A stretch of DNA of 64,000 bases from Streptomyces purpureus (lineage in GTDB: Bacteria; Actinomycetota; Actinomycetes; Streptomycetales; Streptomycetaceae), in assembly GCF_014648195.1 (NCBI RefSeq), contig NZ_BMQQ01000018.1:79818-143817 (forward strand). Reading direction: 5' to 3'. The notes under the pieces were generated by a model. The model ran no database searches and was not told the DNA's origin. It saw only the letters and a program-made list of their open reading frames with translations. Position numbers and translations under genes: made by a program. Positions 34,058 through 42,497 of the stretch are shown in pieces (the stretch's first letter is position 1; each line of letters starts with the position of its first letter).

Positions 34058-34492
34058 ATGGCCAAGGAATTCCAAGTGACGTACGACTGCGCCGATCCGG
34101 GTGCGCAGGCGGCGTTCTGGGCGACGGTTCTGGGCTATCGCATCGCGCCCCCGCCCGAGGGCTTCCCGGACTGGACGGCTGCGCTGACGGCATGGGGCGT
34201 GCCGCCCGAGCACCACAACGACCGGTCGGCCATCACGGATCCGGACGGCAAGGGGCCGAGGGTGTTCTTCCAGAAGGTCCCGGAGGGCAAGGTGGTGAAG
34301 AACCGCTTGCACCTGGATGTGCGCGCCGCACCCGGCCTGACCGGGGACGAGCGGATGGCCGCGCTGGAGGAGGAGGCCACCCGGCTGGAGGGGCTGGGAG
34401 CGAAGCGGCTGTACCGGCTCGAGCCCAATGACATGGACGAGGGGATCATCGTGATGGCCGACCCCGAGGGGAACGAATTCTGCCTGGACTGA
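34058..34492 (+). CDS. VOC-superfamily protein
   Basis: 144 aa. CGGAGGCGGC supports ATG 34058. FQVTYDCADPGAQAAFWATV opens the first half and GIIVMADPEGNEFCLD closes the second, with the terminal Glu-Phe-Cys pattern of the uncharacterised glyoxalase/bleomycin-like branch. There is an inserted NRLHLDVRAAPGLTGDERM segment. No linked resistance or degradation gene is present. Two hairpins follow. Confidence 0.86.
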   Translation: MAKEFQVTYDCADPGAQAAFWATVLGYRIAPPPEGFPDWTAALTAWGVPPEHHNDRSAITDPDGKGPRVFFQKVPEGKVVKNRLHLDVRAAPGLTGDERMAALEEEATRLEGLGAKRLYRLEPNDMDEGIIVMADPEGNEFCLD

Positions 34493-34497
34493 GGGCA

Positions 34498-34567
34498 GGG
34501 CGCCGGCATCCGTCCGGCGCCCGTCGGGGCGACTTTCCGGCCTGCGGCAGCGAGGCTGCCGCAGGCC
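34498..34567. terminator. Two tandem stem-loops between convergent genes
   Basis: First GGGCGCCGG/CCGGCGCCC (34498-34522), then GGCCTGCGGCAG paired with CTGCCGCAGGCC (34539-34567). They lie between the VOC gene and the convergent DUF6463-like gene. Confidence 0.8.
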
Positions 34568-34591
34568 GTGATCGAGGCGGCGTGACAAGAC

Positions 34592-34978
34592 CTAGCGCGA
34601 GGCCACCGGCCGGTCCTTACCGGCCCTGATCAGCAGGACGGCCGGCACCAGCACCAGGATCATCGGCGTCGGCTCCATGATGGCCGCTCCCACGAAAGCC
34701 CAAGCGGTGAGGGCCCATCCGATGAACGGCGGGACCCGCACCTCGCGGCGCGCCAGGCTCAGGACGAGTGCGCCCAGCAGGATCAGCGGGAGCGCGAAGC
34801 TGCCGATCGAGACCCAGAAGGCGCCGGCGGCACCGGCGGGGTGTACGAACTCCTCGCGCGGCAGGTTCCACAGTGCGCCGGTCAACCAGTCCCCGAAGTA
34901 CTGGGTGTTCTGTGCCCCCAGCACCACCAGATGCAGCAACCCCAACGACTGCAGAATCCACCCAGCCCAACGTGTCAT
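34592..34978 (-). CDS. DUF6463-like small membrane protein
   Basis: 128 aa from ATG 34978, behind AAGGGGGCGG. Four transmembrane helices: WILQSLGLLHLVVLG, FWVSIGSFALPLILLGALVL, GWALTAWAFVGAAI and MILVLVPAVLLIRAG. The pattern is that of the DUF6463 family, often paired with TetR genes. It is divergent from a TetR gene with a repeated operator between the two start codons, so it is probably that regulator's target. Confidence 0.75.
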   Translation of the reverse strand: MTRWAGWILQSLGLLHLVVLGAQNTQYFGDWLTGALWNLPREEFVHPAGAAGAFWVSIGSFALPLILLGALVLSLARREVRVPPFIGWALTAWAFVGAAIMEPTPMILVLVPAVLLIRAGKDRPVASR

Positions 34979-34996
34979 GACGGACCGCCCCCTTAC

Positions 34997-35033
34997 GAAA
35001 CTCCTAGTTCCGAAACTGTCGGTACCGTAACAT
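34997..35033. promoter_or_regulatory. TetR operator and leaderless promoter
   Basis: GAAACT (34997), AGTTCC (35006), GAAACT (35012) and GGTACC (35021) form overlapping inverted units. GAAACTCCTAGTTCC is one 15-bp imperfect palindrome. -10 TAACAT (35028-35033) lies seven bases before ATG 35041. Confidence 0.6.
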
Positions 35034-35040
35034 GGCCCGC

Positions 35041-35616
35041 ATGGCACGACCCCGAGACTCCCGCGTGGACGAGGCGATCCTGACCGCCACGCGCGAACTG
35101 CTGGCGGAGAGCGGATACGCCGGGCTCACCATGGACGCCGTGGCCGAGCGCGCCCAGATCGGCAAGGCCGCGATCTACCGGCGCCACGCCACCAAGCAGG
35201 AGATGGTCTTCGCGGCGGCCGTGCACGGCGCCGACCTGCCGGCGCCGCCCGACACCGGCACACTGCTCGGCGATCTGACCGCGCTGGTACAGGAGATCGT
35301 GGACCATATGACCAACCCGGCCGCGGCCGCCGCGCTCCCCGGGCTGATGGGCGACATCGCCGGCTCTCCGGAGCTGGCCGCGCGCTTCGAGGACACCATG
35401 GTCACCCGCCAGAAGCTGGGAATCGGTCAGCTCCTCGACCGGGCGGTCACCCGTGGGGAGTTGACCGTCGTACCGGATGTGTCCCTGGTGCACGCCCTGG
35501 TGTCCGGGCCGGTCTTCGCCGTGATCTACATGCAGAACCGCTCGCCGGAGCGGCTGCCCCAGCAGCTGGGCGTGCTGCTCCACGCGGCGCTGACCACCCC
35601 CTCGCGTACGGCATGA
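35041..35616 (+). CDS. TetR-family transcriptional regulator
   Basis: 191 aa. The HTH is VDEAILTATRELLAESGYAG, then LTMDAVAERAQIGKAAIYRR; the C-terminal ligand domain resembles TetR_C subfamily 16 (LVQEIVDHMTNPAAAAALPG). ATG 35041 is preferred to ATG 35032 because the promoter then gives a leaderless mRNA. It probably represses itself and the divergent membrane protein gene. Confidence 0.9.
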   Translation: MARPRDSRVDEAILTATRELLAESGYAGLTMDAVAERAQIGKAAIYRRHATKQEMVFAAAVHGADLPAPPDTGTLLGDLTALVQEIVDHMTNPAAAAALPGLMGDIAGSPELAARFEDTMVTRQKLGIGQLLDRAVTRGELTVVPDVSLVHALVSGPVFAVIYMQNRSPERLPQQLGVLLHAALTTPSRTA

Positions 35617-35619
35617 GAA

Positions 35620-35655
35620 GCGCCGGGCGGGACCCATCTCCCCCCGGCCCGGCGC
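35620..35655 (+). terminator. GC-rich stem-loop
   Basis: GCGCCGGGC at 35620 pairs with GCCCGGCGC ending 35655, directly after the TetR stop. Confidence 0.7.
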
Positions 35656-35775
35656 CTCTTCGGATGCTCCGCACCACGCTCCGCCCCACGTCGCCGGAGC
35701 GTCCATGGTTCGCCGAACGCGCCGATCGGAAACGGGTCCCCATCGGCGCGTCGCGGACCGCGGGCGGCGGTGATG

Positions 35776-36507
35776 TCAGCCGAGGTGCCGGGAGAAGAAC
35801 CTCAGCGCGCTGTCCAGCTCGAATGCCGGGATCTCCCCGTGCTTGCCGGGGTTGGCGTGCAGCGTCTTCTCGGCTGAGGCCAACGCGTCGAACAGCGCCA
35901 GGCTCTGCTCGCGCGGCACCCGCTCATCGTCCCACTGCACCAGGAACTCCACCGGGACGGTGATCCGCGCGGCGTCCTCGGCCGTGGCCAAGGCCCCGCC
36001 CAGCCCCAGCACCGCCGCGCGGACCCGGGGTTCGGCGGCAACGAACGGAACCCCCAGTCCGCACCCCAGCGACACGCCCCAGTAGCCCACCGGACCGGCG
36101 CCGACCTGGTCGAGCTGCTGAACCGCGTCGAGCACCGCCTGCCATTCCGGGACGGTCTGACCGGCTACGAGCGCCTGGAAGCCGGCGATCAGCGGAGCCA
36201 ACTCCTCCCCGGCCTCCACGCGAGCCTGGTTCTCGGTCGCGATCCGGTTGTACGTCTCGTCCATCGGCCGGTTCCCATGACCGGGTACGTCGACCGCCGC
36301 CACCGCGAAACCGCACTCGGCCACGAAACGGTGCGCACGGGCAAGGATGCCGGGGGCCTTCTTGTGCTGACCGCCGCCGTGTCCCATCACGATCAGGGGG
36401 CGAGTACCGGCAGCGCCTTCCGGCGTCCAGAGCACGCCGGGGATCTCGCCGAGGGTGAAGAGCTGTTCGCGGACGCCGTCGGAGGACGTCTCAGAGGTGA
36501 AGCGCAT
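35776..36507 (-). CDS. Alpha/beta hydrolase (DLH-type)
   Basis: 243 aa. PLIVMGHGGGQHKKAPGILA supplies the oxyanion hole, VGYWGVSLGCGLGVPFVAAE holds the Ser nucleophile, LVQWDDERVPREQSLALFDA the Asp region and NPGKHGEIPAFELD the His. A leading segment, REQLFTLGEIPGVLWTPEGA, resembles esterase/acyl-peptidase relatives of dienelactone hydrolase. It is cytoplasmic, and convergent with the TetR gene rather than co-regulated with it. Confidence 0.88.
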   Translation of the reverse strand: MRFTSETSSDGVREQLFTLGEIPGVLWTPEGAAGTRPLIVMGHGGGQHKKAPGILARAHRFVAECGFAVAAVDVPGHGNRPMDETYNRIATENQARVEAGEELAPLIAGFQALVAGQTVPEWQAVLDAVQQLDQVGAGPVGYWGVSLGCGLGVPFVAAEPRVRAAVLGLGGALATAEDAARITVPVEFLVQWDDERVPREQSLALFDALASAEKTLHANPGKHGEIPAFELDSALRFFSRHLG

Positions 36508-36672
36508 AGCGTGTGAAGCCTTTCGGGATGCCTTCGGGCACTCCCTAGGCCATGCGGAGGAGGGAGGCCCGACACGTCACATCGTTGATCGGTCTCACCT
36601 CCTTCAGTTCGCAGCGGCGCACGGCGTCGCCGAACTTACACCTGACGGTGGTGCAAACGCCAAACTCGTCCC

Positions 36673-36992
36673 ATGACCACCGACTTCACCGTGCGCCCGG
36701 CCCTACCCGCCGATGCGCGCCTGTTGGCAGAACTGCGCTGGACGTTCAAGCAAGAGGATCACGAAGGACGGCCAAGAGCGCAGCCCCTGGAAGGGGCCGA
36801 GCAGTGGATCCACGACCGGCGCAGCGGAACAAGGGAGCCGGCTCGTCGCTCCTTGGGGCGCTGAAGCAGCACTGCCGCAACGTGGGCTTCGACACCCTGA
36901 TCGTCTGGCCGTCCGAGCGCAGCAGCCCCCTCTGGCAGCGCTCCGGCTTCCAACCCTCGGAGGAACTGCTGGAACTTCCACTCGACACCTGA
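36673..36992 (+). pseudogene. GNAT acetyltransferase remnant with internal deletion and frameshift
   Basis: The N-terminal part reads FTVRPALPADARLLAELRWT from ATG 36673 and stops at 36864. The C-terminal part lies in another frame and carries the acetyl-CoA loop and following strand: RNKGAGSSLLGALKQHCRNV, then GFDTLIVWPSERSSPLWQRS. About 50-60 residues expected between beta-2 and motif A are missing, so a deletion near 36760-36830 plus a frame change inactivated the gene. The two halves are otherwise close to family consensus, suggesting recent loss. Confidence 0.75.
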
Positions 36993-37113
36993 CGAACTCG
37001 GCATCGGGGCACGGGCCCGCACCGCCCCGACGAGAAGGAGGCGCCGGGTATGGCAGTCGACTCGGCGCCGAAGATCTTTTCTTCACACCACCTTCACTGT
37101 CACCATGTGCCGT

Positions 37114-38454
37114 ATGACGCACATCGCCAAGGGCGCCAACACCCCTGTCCCCACCGCCCCTTTGCGGATCGCCGTGGGCCGCAACCGGGTGCCGGGGGTG
37201 CCGGCCGTCAGCGCCGCCGCCCTGCTGCTCGACGCGACCGGCAAGGTGCGCGGCGGCGCCGACATCGTCCTTAACACTCGGCCTGCGCATCCGTCCGGGG
37301 CCGTGCGGCACGTGGGCACCGGTGAGGGCGGCGGGCAGCTCGCCGAGTGGCTGGAGTTGGACCTGCCGCGGATCGAACCGGCCGTCCAGCGGGTGCTGAT
37401 CGCCGGGTCCGTGGACGGCGGGGTGTTCGGCCAGGTCCCCGGCCTGCGCGCGCAGGTGGTGTCGCTCGACGGCGCGGTGGTGGCGCACTACGACGTGACG
37501 GACGCCTCCAGCGAGACGGCTTTCGTGCTGGGGGAGTTCTACCGGCGCGACGGGGCGTGGAAGTTCCGCGCCGTGGGCCAGGGCTACGACTCGGGGCTGG
37601 CGGGGCTGGCGACGGACTTCGGGGTCGTAGTGGGGGAGGCTCCGCCGGCGTCCGGACCGGTGCCGCTGACGGGCGTGACCAAGACGGGTTCGGCGCCGGT
37701 GGGCACGGCCACGCCACCGGTGCCGGCGCCCGCGGCGCCTCACCCGGCCGAGCCGGTGCCCTCCGCACCCGAGGTCGCCACCGTCACCGCCCCCACCGAC
37801 ACCCTGCCCTGGGGAGCCGGATTCTTCGACTTCGAGCCGCGCGTCTACAGCGGCAAGGGCGAGAAGACGGTCACCGTGGACCTGCCGTTCCCGCCGGACT
37901 GCGAACCGGTGATCCTGGAGGCACGAGTCCAGGAGTACCAATTCCTCCACGTCCAGATCGTCGGCCGCTCCAGCGACGTCTTCTGCGACGACCTGCCTGA
38001 ATTCCACAGCCGCGCCCTGCTCGTGCCGCCCCGCAAGGGCGGCCCGTTGAAGATGAAGGTGGGCCACTCCGGGAAGTGGGAGCTCACCCTCCGGCCCCTG
38101 TCCGCGGCCCGCCCGATCGGCACCGGGACGGTCCAGGGAAGCGCCCGCGAGGTCTTCATCCACACGGGCGGCGCGGCCGAACTGAAGGTCCGGGCGACGG
38201 ACCGGCACAACGGATGGTTCCAACTGAACCACCACCAGGGCGACACACCCGCCGAGCTGCGACGCCCCGCCGAGGAGCTCATCCACGCCTGGAACGGCCG
38301 CCGGGTCAAGGAGAAGGTCCGTATCCCCGAGGGCCCCCTCCTGCTCGTGATCGACAAGAGCCGGCACGAGTGGGAGTTCACCCTCGACCCACTGCCCGTA
38401 GGCGAGTCGTCCCCCCGAGCGGGGCGGCTCTGGCGTGGAGAGCGCCCTCGCTGA
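37114..38454 (+). CDS. TerD-family stress protein with C-terminal extension
   Basis: 446 aa; ATG 37105 is an alternative start. The N-terminal TerD domain has LRIAVGRNRVPGVPAVSAAA, GQLAEWLELDLPRIEPAVQR then VLIAGSVDG, and ETAFVLGEFYRRDGAWKFRA with GQGYDSGLAGLATDFGV, the Ca2+-binding core of tellurium/stress-resistance proteins. A Pro-rich linker (residues about 185-230) leads to a second domain with FFDFEPRVYSGKGEKTVTVD, KVGHSGKWELTLRP and LLLVIDKSRHEWEF. That second domain's fold is unknown to me. No other ter genes lie next to it. Confidence 0.85.
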   Translation: MTHIAKGANTPVPTAPLRIAVGRNRVPGVPAVSAAALLLDATGKVRGGADIVLNTRPAHPSGAVRHVGTGEGGGQLAEWLELDLPRIEPAVQRVLIAGSVDGGVFGQVPGLRAQVVSLDGAVVAHYDVTDASSETAFVLGEFYRRDGAWKFRAVGQGYDSGLAGLATDFGVVVGEAPPASGPVPLTGVTKTGSAPVGTATPPVPAPAAPHPAEPVPSAPEVATVTAPTDTLPWGAGFFDFEPRVYSGKGEKTVTVDLPFPPDCEPVILEARVQEYQFLHVQIVGRSSDVFCDDLPEFHSRALLVPPRKGGPLKMKVGHSGKWELTLRPLSAARPIGTGTVQGSAREVFIHTGGAAELKVRATDRHNGWFQLNHHQGDTPAELRRPAEELIHAWNGRRVKEKVRIPEGPLLLVIDKSRHEWEFTLDPLPVGESSPRAGRLWRGERPR

Positions 38455-38695
38455 ACGTGAGGGTGCCTCAGCCGGGATAGTCCCGCCGCGTCCCGCCGCG
38501 CGGTATCCAGCCAGGCCCGAACGGCTTTGTGCCATTCGTCGGCAAACGGCCGCCGGTATCTCCGACGCCCAGCTAGACAAGAGGGCTGGAGTGGCCCGCT
38601 GCCGCCCCGGGCGTCGTGGTTGCCGGTCGTTGGGGGAGGTCTGAACGGTTGCTGACCATCAATGAGCTCGCGAGCGGCGTCACGCAGGCCGGCCG
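38455..38695 (+). other. Spacer without recognised gene
   Basis: 241 bases. No frame has plausible protein content, and several short GC-rich repeats such as CCCGCCGCG are present. A promoter for the nuclease gene is presumably here but no clear -10 is visible. Confidence 0.4.
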
Positions 38696-39415
38696 ATGAG
38701 CCCCCGCGCGCGCAGGGGTCGCCCGCCGGCCCGGCGGCGGACCCGGGCCCGCAGGCCCGGCAAGCGGCGGCAGCGCGCAGAGGACCGGGTGATTGGGCTC
38801 CTCGTGGCCGCGGTCGTCGCCGTCGCCCTGATGGTGGCCGTTGTCGACTGGCTGCTGGCCCACCGATGGATCCTGGTCGTCGTCGGAACGCTCGCGGTAC
38901 TGGCCGGCGGCGTCCGGCTCCACCAGAAGCAGCAGAGGGCCCGGTGGGAGGCGGTCCGCACGCAGGGGCTGCGGTACGGACTGTCCCAGCTGGACGCCCT
39001 GCACCACTCCCGGTTCGAGGACGCCGTACGGGACTTGATGCGCCGTGACGGCTGCCGGGACGCGGTCCGCAGCGGCGGTGGCGGAGACCTCGGGGCCGAC
39101 GTGAAGGCCACCGACCCGTACGGGCGACGCTGGGTGATCCAGTGCAAACACCGGCGCAACGGCCTGGCCGGAGCCGCGGTAGGGACGCCGGACCTCCAAG
39201 TCCTCAACGGCACCGCACGCCAGGTCCACGGCGCCGACGTCGCGGTGATCGTCACCAACGGCCGGGTCACCGCACCGGCTGTGGCCTTCGCCACGCAGCA
39301 GCGGCTCCACGTCGTCGACCGCCACACCCTCGCGGTGTGGGCGTCCGGCTCGCGTCCCCTGTGGGAGCTGCTCCGGGCTGTCCCGCCGCCACGCAGACCG
39401 ACCGAGCTGTCCTGA
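38696..39415 (+). CDS. Membrane-anchored Mrr-like restriction endonuclease
   Basis: 239 aa. The first 28 residues are Arg/Pro-rich, followed by two transmembrane helices (VIGLLVAAVVAVALMVAVVD and WILVVVGTLAVLAGGVRL). The cytoplasmic domain is an Mrr-cat PD-(D/E)XK fold: SRFEDAVRDLMRRDGCRDAV, GDLGADVKATDPYGRRWVIQ and CKHRRN provide the E, D and QxK residues. It resembles defence or DNA-repair nucleases held at the membrane. No methyltransferase is adjacent, so a modified-DNA-targeting (type IV-like) role is possible. Confidence 0.85.
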   Translation: MSPRARRGRPPARRRTRARRPGKRRQRAEDRVIGLLVAAVVAVALMVAVVDWLLAHRWILVVVGTLAVLAGGVRLHQKQQRARWEAVRTQGLRYGLSQLDALHHSRFEDAVRDLMRRDGCRDAVRSGGGGDLGADVKATDPYGRRWVIQCKHRRNGLAGAAVGTPDLQVLNGTARQVHGADVAVIVTNGRVTAPAVAFATQQRLHVVDRHTLAVWASGSRPLWELLRAVPPPRRPTELS

Positions 39416-39435
39416 ACAGCCCCCGGCGGACCGTG

Positions 39436-39981
39436 TCACCAAGTGTCCTTCCGGAGCTGCCGCAGCCGGGCCGCGAGCTCACCGGGAACGGCGTCCCGGT
39501 TCGCCGCCGTGAGGTGGACGACTTCGATATCGGTGCGCCGCCTCAGGGCGTCGGTGAACGGATCGCGGTGCACGTGGACCGTCGCGACGACGTCGACCTC
39601 CGCCACGAACAGCGCGTCGACCGCGTCCCGGAACTCCGCGCACTCCAGCTCCATCCGCCCCAGCTCGTCGATGAGCACCAGCTGCCCTGCCGCTTCGCCG
39701 GTTGCAGCCGGCCGAAGCGACGGCAGCGCCAGCCGTTCCATGACGCCCAGGTCGACGCCGTACTTCCCTACCCGCGGCGGCCCGGGCAGGTCGACATGGG
39801 CGAGCACCTCCCGTCGGCCCGCCAGGGTTTCCAGGGCGAAACCGACGCGGGCGCCGGACTGCCGGATCTCCTCGGTGGTGAAGCCGGTGGCCGCGCCGGC
39901 GGGCAGCAGCGCGGACAGTCGACGCAGGGCGGTCGTCTTGCCCACGCCCGGGCGGCCTTCCAGCAGGATTCTCGTCGGCAC
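39436..39981 (-). CDS. THEP1-type nucleoside-triphosphatase
   Basis: 181 aa P-loop NTPase. Walker A is LLEGRPGVGKTT (near residue 10), Walker B QLVLIDELGRMELECAEF, then the family block VHRDPFTDALRRRTDIEVVH. TGFTTEEIRQSGARVGFALE is characteristic of the THEP1 group, which hydrolyses several NTPs slowly; its physiological role is unclear. It is convergent with the nuclease gene and divergent from the YbhB-like gene. Confidence 0.88.
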   Translation of the reverse strand: MPTRILLEGRPGVGKTTALRRLSALLPAGAATGFTTEEIRQSGARVGFALETLAGRREVLAHVDLPGPPRVGKYGVDLGVMERLALPSLRPAATGEAAGQLVLIDELGRMELECAEFRDAVDALFVAEVDVVATVHVHRDPFTDALRRRTDIEVVHLTAANRDAVPGELAARLRQLRKDTW

Positions 39982-40094
39982 ACCGCCATCTTCACCCCGC
40001 TTCCGCGAACGGACCGGGCGGGCGGCTCGGCCGAACAGGGGTTTTGGGGTGCTTGGCCGGTGCCGGGGCCGCCGTGGCGGGTATGGCGCCGCGC

Positions 40095-40547
40095 ATGAGC
40101 GGAATGGAACTCAGCAGTGCCGCGTTCGACGACAAGACGGTGATTCCCCGCCGGTACAGCGGGGAGGGAGAGAACATCTCACCGCCTCTGACCTGGTCGG
40201 GGGTGCCCGAGGAGGCCACGGAGCTGGTGCTCCTGTGCGAGGACCCGGACGCGCCGGGGTCCACCTTCCTGCACTGGCTGGTGACGGGCATCGACCCCGG
40301 GACCACCGGTGTGACGGAGGGCCAGAAGCCCACGGGCGGCCTGCCCTGGCCCAACGACTTCGGGCACGTGGGCTGGGGAGGGCCGATGCCTCCACCGGGG
40401 CATGGGACGCACCGCTACTTCTTCCGCCTGTACGCCCTGTCCGAGCCACTCCAGCTGCCCGAACACCCGGGCGTGGACGACGTACACCGAGCCCTGAAGG
40501 GCAAGGAGCTGGCCTCCGGCACCCTCGTCGGTACCTACCAACGCTGA
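40095..40547 (+). CDS. YbhB/YbcL-type (PEBP-like) protein
   Basis: 150 aa from ATG 40095 (MSGMELSSAAFDDKTVIPRR). The PEBP signature is complete: SPPLTWSGVPEEATELVLLC, then EDPDAPGSTFLHWLVTGID with the ligand-site Asp-Pro-Asp-Ala-Pro and His, and GPMPPPGHGTHRYFFRLYAL. PEBP-like proteins bind anionic ligands; the bacterial function is poorly defined. There is no signal peptide. Confidence 0.9.
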   Translation: MSGMELSSAAFDDKTVIPRRYSGEGENISPPLTWSGVPEEATELVLLCEDPDAPGSTFLHWLVTGIDPGTTGVTEGQKPTGGLPWPNDFGHVGWGGPMPPPGHGTHRYFFRLYALSEPLQLPEHPGVDDVHRALKGKELASGTLVGTYQR

Positions 40548-40582
40548 GCCGGCACGGGGCCGGTCGTTGCCGGGGGAGGAGT

Positions 40583-40672
40583 GGCCGGTCGCCGTCGGCC
40601 GTAGCCACAGCAGCCGGCCGGTCACCGTCGGCCGTAGCCGGGGCAGCGAGCCGGTCACCGCTCGTCGTAGCC
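40583..40672. repeat. Three imperfect ~33-bp repeats
   Basis: GGCCGGTCGCCGTCGGCCGT-type units begin at 40583, 40616 and 40650. The first two differ by one base over 24. The third forms the 3' end and stop of the methyltransferase gene, suggesting a small tandem expansion at the gene end. Confidence 0.7.
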
Positions 40673-41299
40673 ATGGGCGCCGTACAGCCGGACGAACCTG
40701 GCCACGGCGACCGTCCTGAGGCGCACCAGCCCGCAGGCCCCCCGCTCGTACAGCTCGACGTACTCCTGCCCGCCCCGCCCGATCGGCTGGACGAGCCGGC
40801 CACCGCCGCGCAGCTGCTCCACCAGCGGCTCCGGCACCTGCGGGAAGGCCGCGCAGACGATGACGGCGTCGTACGGCGCCGGGGCCGGCACCCCGAGGGT
40901 CCCGTCGCCGACTACGACCTCGGCGTTGCCGACCCCCTGCGCGGCCAGCCGCAGGCGGGCCTCCTCGGCCAGGTCGGGGTAGCGCTCGACGCTGACGACG
41001 GACGCGGCCAGGCGGGCCAGCAGCGCGGTCTGCCAGCCGTATCCGGTCCCGACCTCCAGGACGTGTTCGTCTCCGGTGAGGCCGAGCGCGGCGACCATCA
41101 TGGCGATCAGCGAGGGCTGGGTGGTGACCTGCCCGTGCGGGAGGGGAACGGGCGTGTCCCGGTACGAGGACGCGGCCTCCTCCACGGGGACGAAGTCCGC
41201 CCGAGGGATGCTGCGTACGGCATCGAGGAGGCGGCTGTCGCTCACGCCCACGGCGCGGGCCGCCCGGACCAGGTCCTCGGGGGTCCCTTCAGGGGTCAT
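40655..41299 (-). CDS. Protein-L-isoaspartate O-methyltransferase-like protein
   Basis: 214 aa. PIMT motifs: ADFVPVEEAASSYRDTPVPL, GQVTTQPSLIAMMVAALGLT, motif I VLEVGTGYGWQTALLARLA, SVERYPDLAEEARLRLAAQG and YDAVIVCAAFPQVPEPLVEQ. It would use SAM to methylate damaged isoaspartyl residues. Its ATG overlaps the stop of the Vms1-like gene (ATGA), so the two form an operon. The C-terminus is altered relative to many homologues and is encoded by a local repeat unit. Confidence 0.86.
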   Translation of the reverse strand: MTPEGTPEDLVRAARAVGVSDSRLLDAVRSIPRADFVPVEEAASSYRDTPVPLPHGQVTTQPSLIAMMVAALGLTGDEHVLEVGTGYGWQTALLARLAASVVSVERYPDLAEEARLRLAAQGVGNAEVVVGDGTLGVPAPAPYDAVIVCAAFPQVPEPLVEQLRGGGRLVQPIGRGGQEYVELYERGACGLVRLRTVAVARFVRLYGAHGYDER

Positions 41300-42414
41300 G
41301 GGGCATCGGACCCCCGGGAGGTCCCCGGGTCGGCGTACCGCAGTACGGCGCCCACGCCTTCGTACAGCCTCAGTCCGCTCTCCGGTACGGCGACCAGCTC
41401 GGCGCCGGTGCCGACGAGGGCCCGGACGAGGGCCTCGTCGGCGGGTTCCTCGCGCGGGGCCCGGACCCCGAAGGACACCAGCTCCGCCTCCGTCAGCGCG
41501 AGCTGAGTGGGCTGGGAGCCCGTCCAGAGCCGCAGCGAGGATCGGGGCGTACGGTTCAGCAGCAGTGCCGCGACCTGGCCGCGCTGGAGGGCGGCGACGG
41601 TGGCGGCCAGCCCCTCCGTGACAGGCCCGTCCAGGGCGCGCCGGCTGATGAAGAGGTCCACGAGTTCCCGGTCGTGCGCGGCGATGTGGCCGCGGAAGAC
41701 GGCGTCCAGCTGAGGCTCCAGCAGGGCGCGCCCGGTGTCGGTGGGGGTCCGGCCGCCGACGCGGACGACCTTGTCCCGCAGGGTCTGCGGCAGGCGGCGG
41801 ATCAGTACGTTGCATGCCCACTCGTCCCCGCCCATGACGACGGCGTCGGCATGGGCGTGCCGCGCCCGCTCGTCCAGCAGGTGGCCGAGCCGGAGGCAGG
41901 TGCGGTGCCAGGTCGCCACCGCGACCCTGTGGTGCAGGCGCTCACCGGGGGTGACGGTGGAGGCGGGCCAGGTGCCGGTCTCCGCCTCCAGGGTCACCCA
42001 GCCGTGGGTCTCGGCGGTGGGAAGGCCGCTGTAGTGGACGACCACGGCCAGGTAGGGGATCTCCGGAACGTGCTGGGTGACCAGGGGCATCGCGTCCGGC
42101 AGGGTGCTGTAGCGCGCGGAGTCGTGCTCGGGCGGCCTGGGCAGCTCGCCGTCCAGGAGGAGCGTGCCGTGGGCGGCGAAGATCGCCTGACCGTGCATCC
42201 CCGGCACCTCCGAGTCGGCGCCGACCACCTCCTCCAGTACGTTCAGCAGCGCCCGGTCCGCGCCCTGGCGGGAGAGGCTCTCGCGCAGCCGCCCCCAGCG
42301 CCGCGCGATGGCCCGCTCGGGATGCTCGACGTCCCGGGAGGTGTCCAGGTACACGGAGGCGAACGGGCCCGACTCCGCGTAGAGGGGCTCAAGGAACGAC
42401 AGCCGCATCGCCAC
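41296..42414 (-). CDS. Vms1/Ankzf1-like archaeo-eukaryotic-type release-factor domain protein
   Basis: 372 aa. It resembles the bacterial eRF1-like (baeRF2) family: FASVYLDTSRDVEHPERAIA at the N-terminus, YLAVVVHYSGLPTAETHGWV, then the ADAVVMGGDEWACNVLIRRL core and LALTEAELVSFGVRAPREEP. Family members cleave peptidyl-tRNA on stalled ribosomes or are linked to ribosome rescue and stress; GGQ itself is not evident. It lies upstream of the PIMT gene with an ATGA overlap, linking ribosome and protein quality control. Confidence 0.75.
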   Translation of the reverse strand: MAMRLSFLEPLYAESGPFASVYLDTSRDVEHPERAIARRWGRLRESLSRQGADRALLNVLEEVVGADSEVPGMHGQAIFAAHGTLLLDGELPRPPEHDSARYSTLPDAMPLVTQHVPEIPYLAVVVHYSGLPTAETHGWVTLEAETGTWPASTVTPGERLHHRVAVATWHRTCLRLGHLLDERARHAHADAVVMGGDEWACNVLIRRLPQTLRDKVVRVGGRTPTDTGRALLEPQLDAVFRGHIAAHDRELVDLFISRRALDGPVTEGLAATVAALQRGQVAALLLNRTPRSSLRLWTGSQPTQLALTEAELVSFGVRAPREEPADEALVRALVGTGAELVAVPESGLRLYEGVGAVLRYADPGTSRGSDAP

Positions 42415-42497
42415 TCCTCATCGACGCTCCCCCCACCTTCGACGCTCCCCCCCACCTTCGATGATGCGCGCCGTTCGACGATGTGCGTCGAGGTGCG

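Noticed and set aside
33912..34065. N-terminal extension of the DUF6000-like protein
   Set aside because: It overlaps the divergent VOC gene start and is Arg/Pro-rich, unlike the conserved body.
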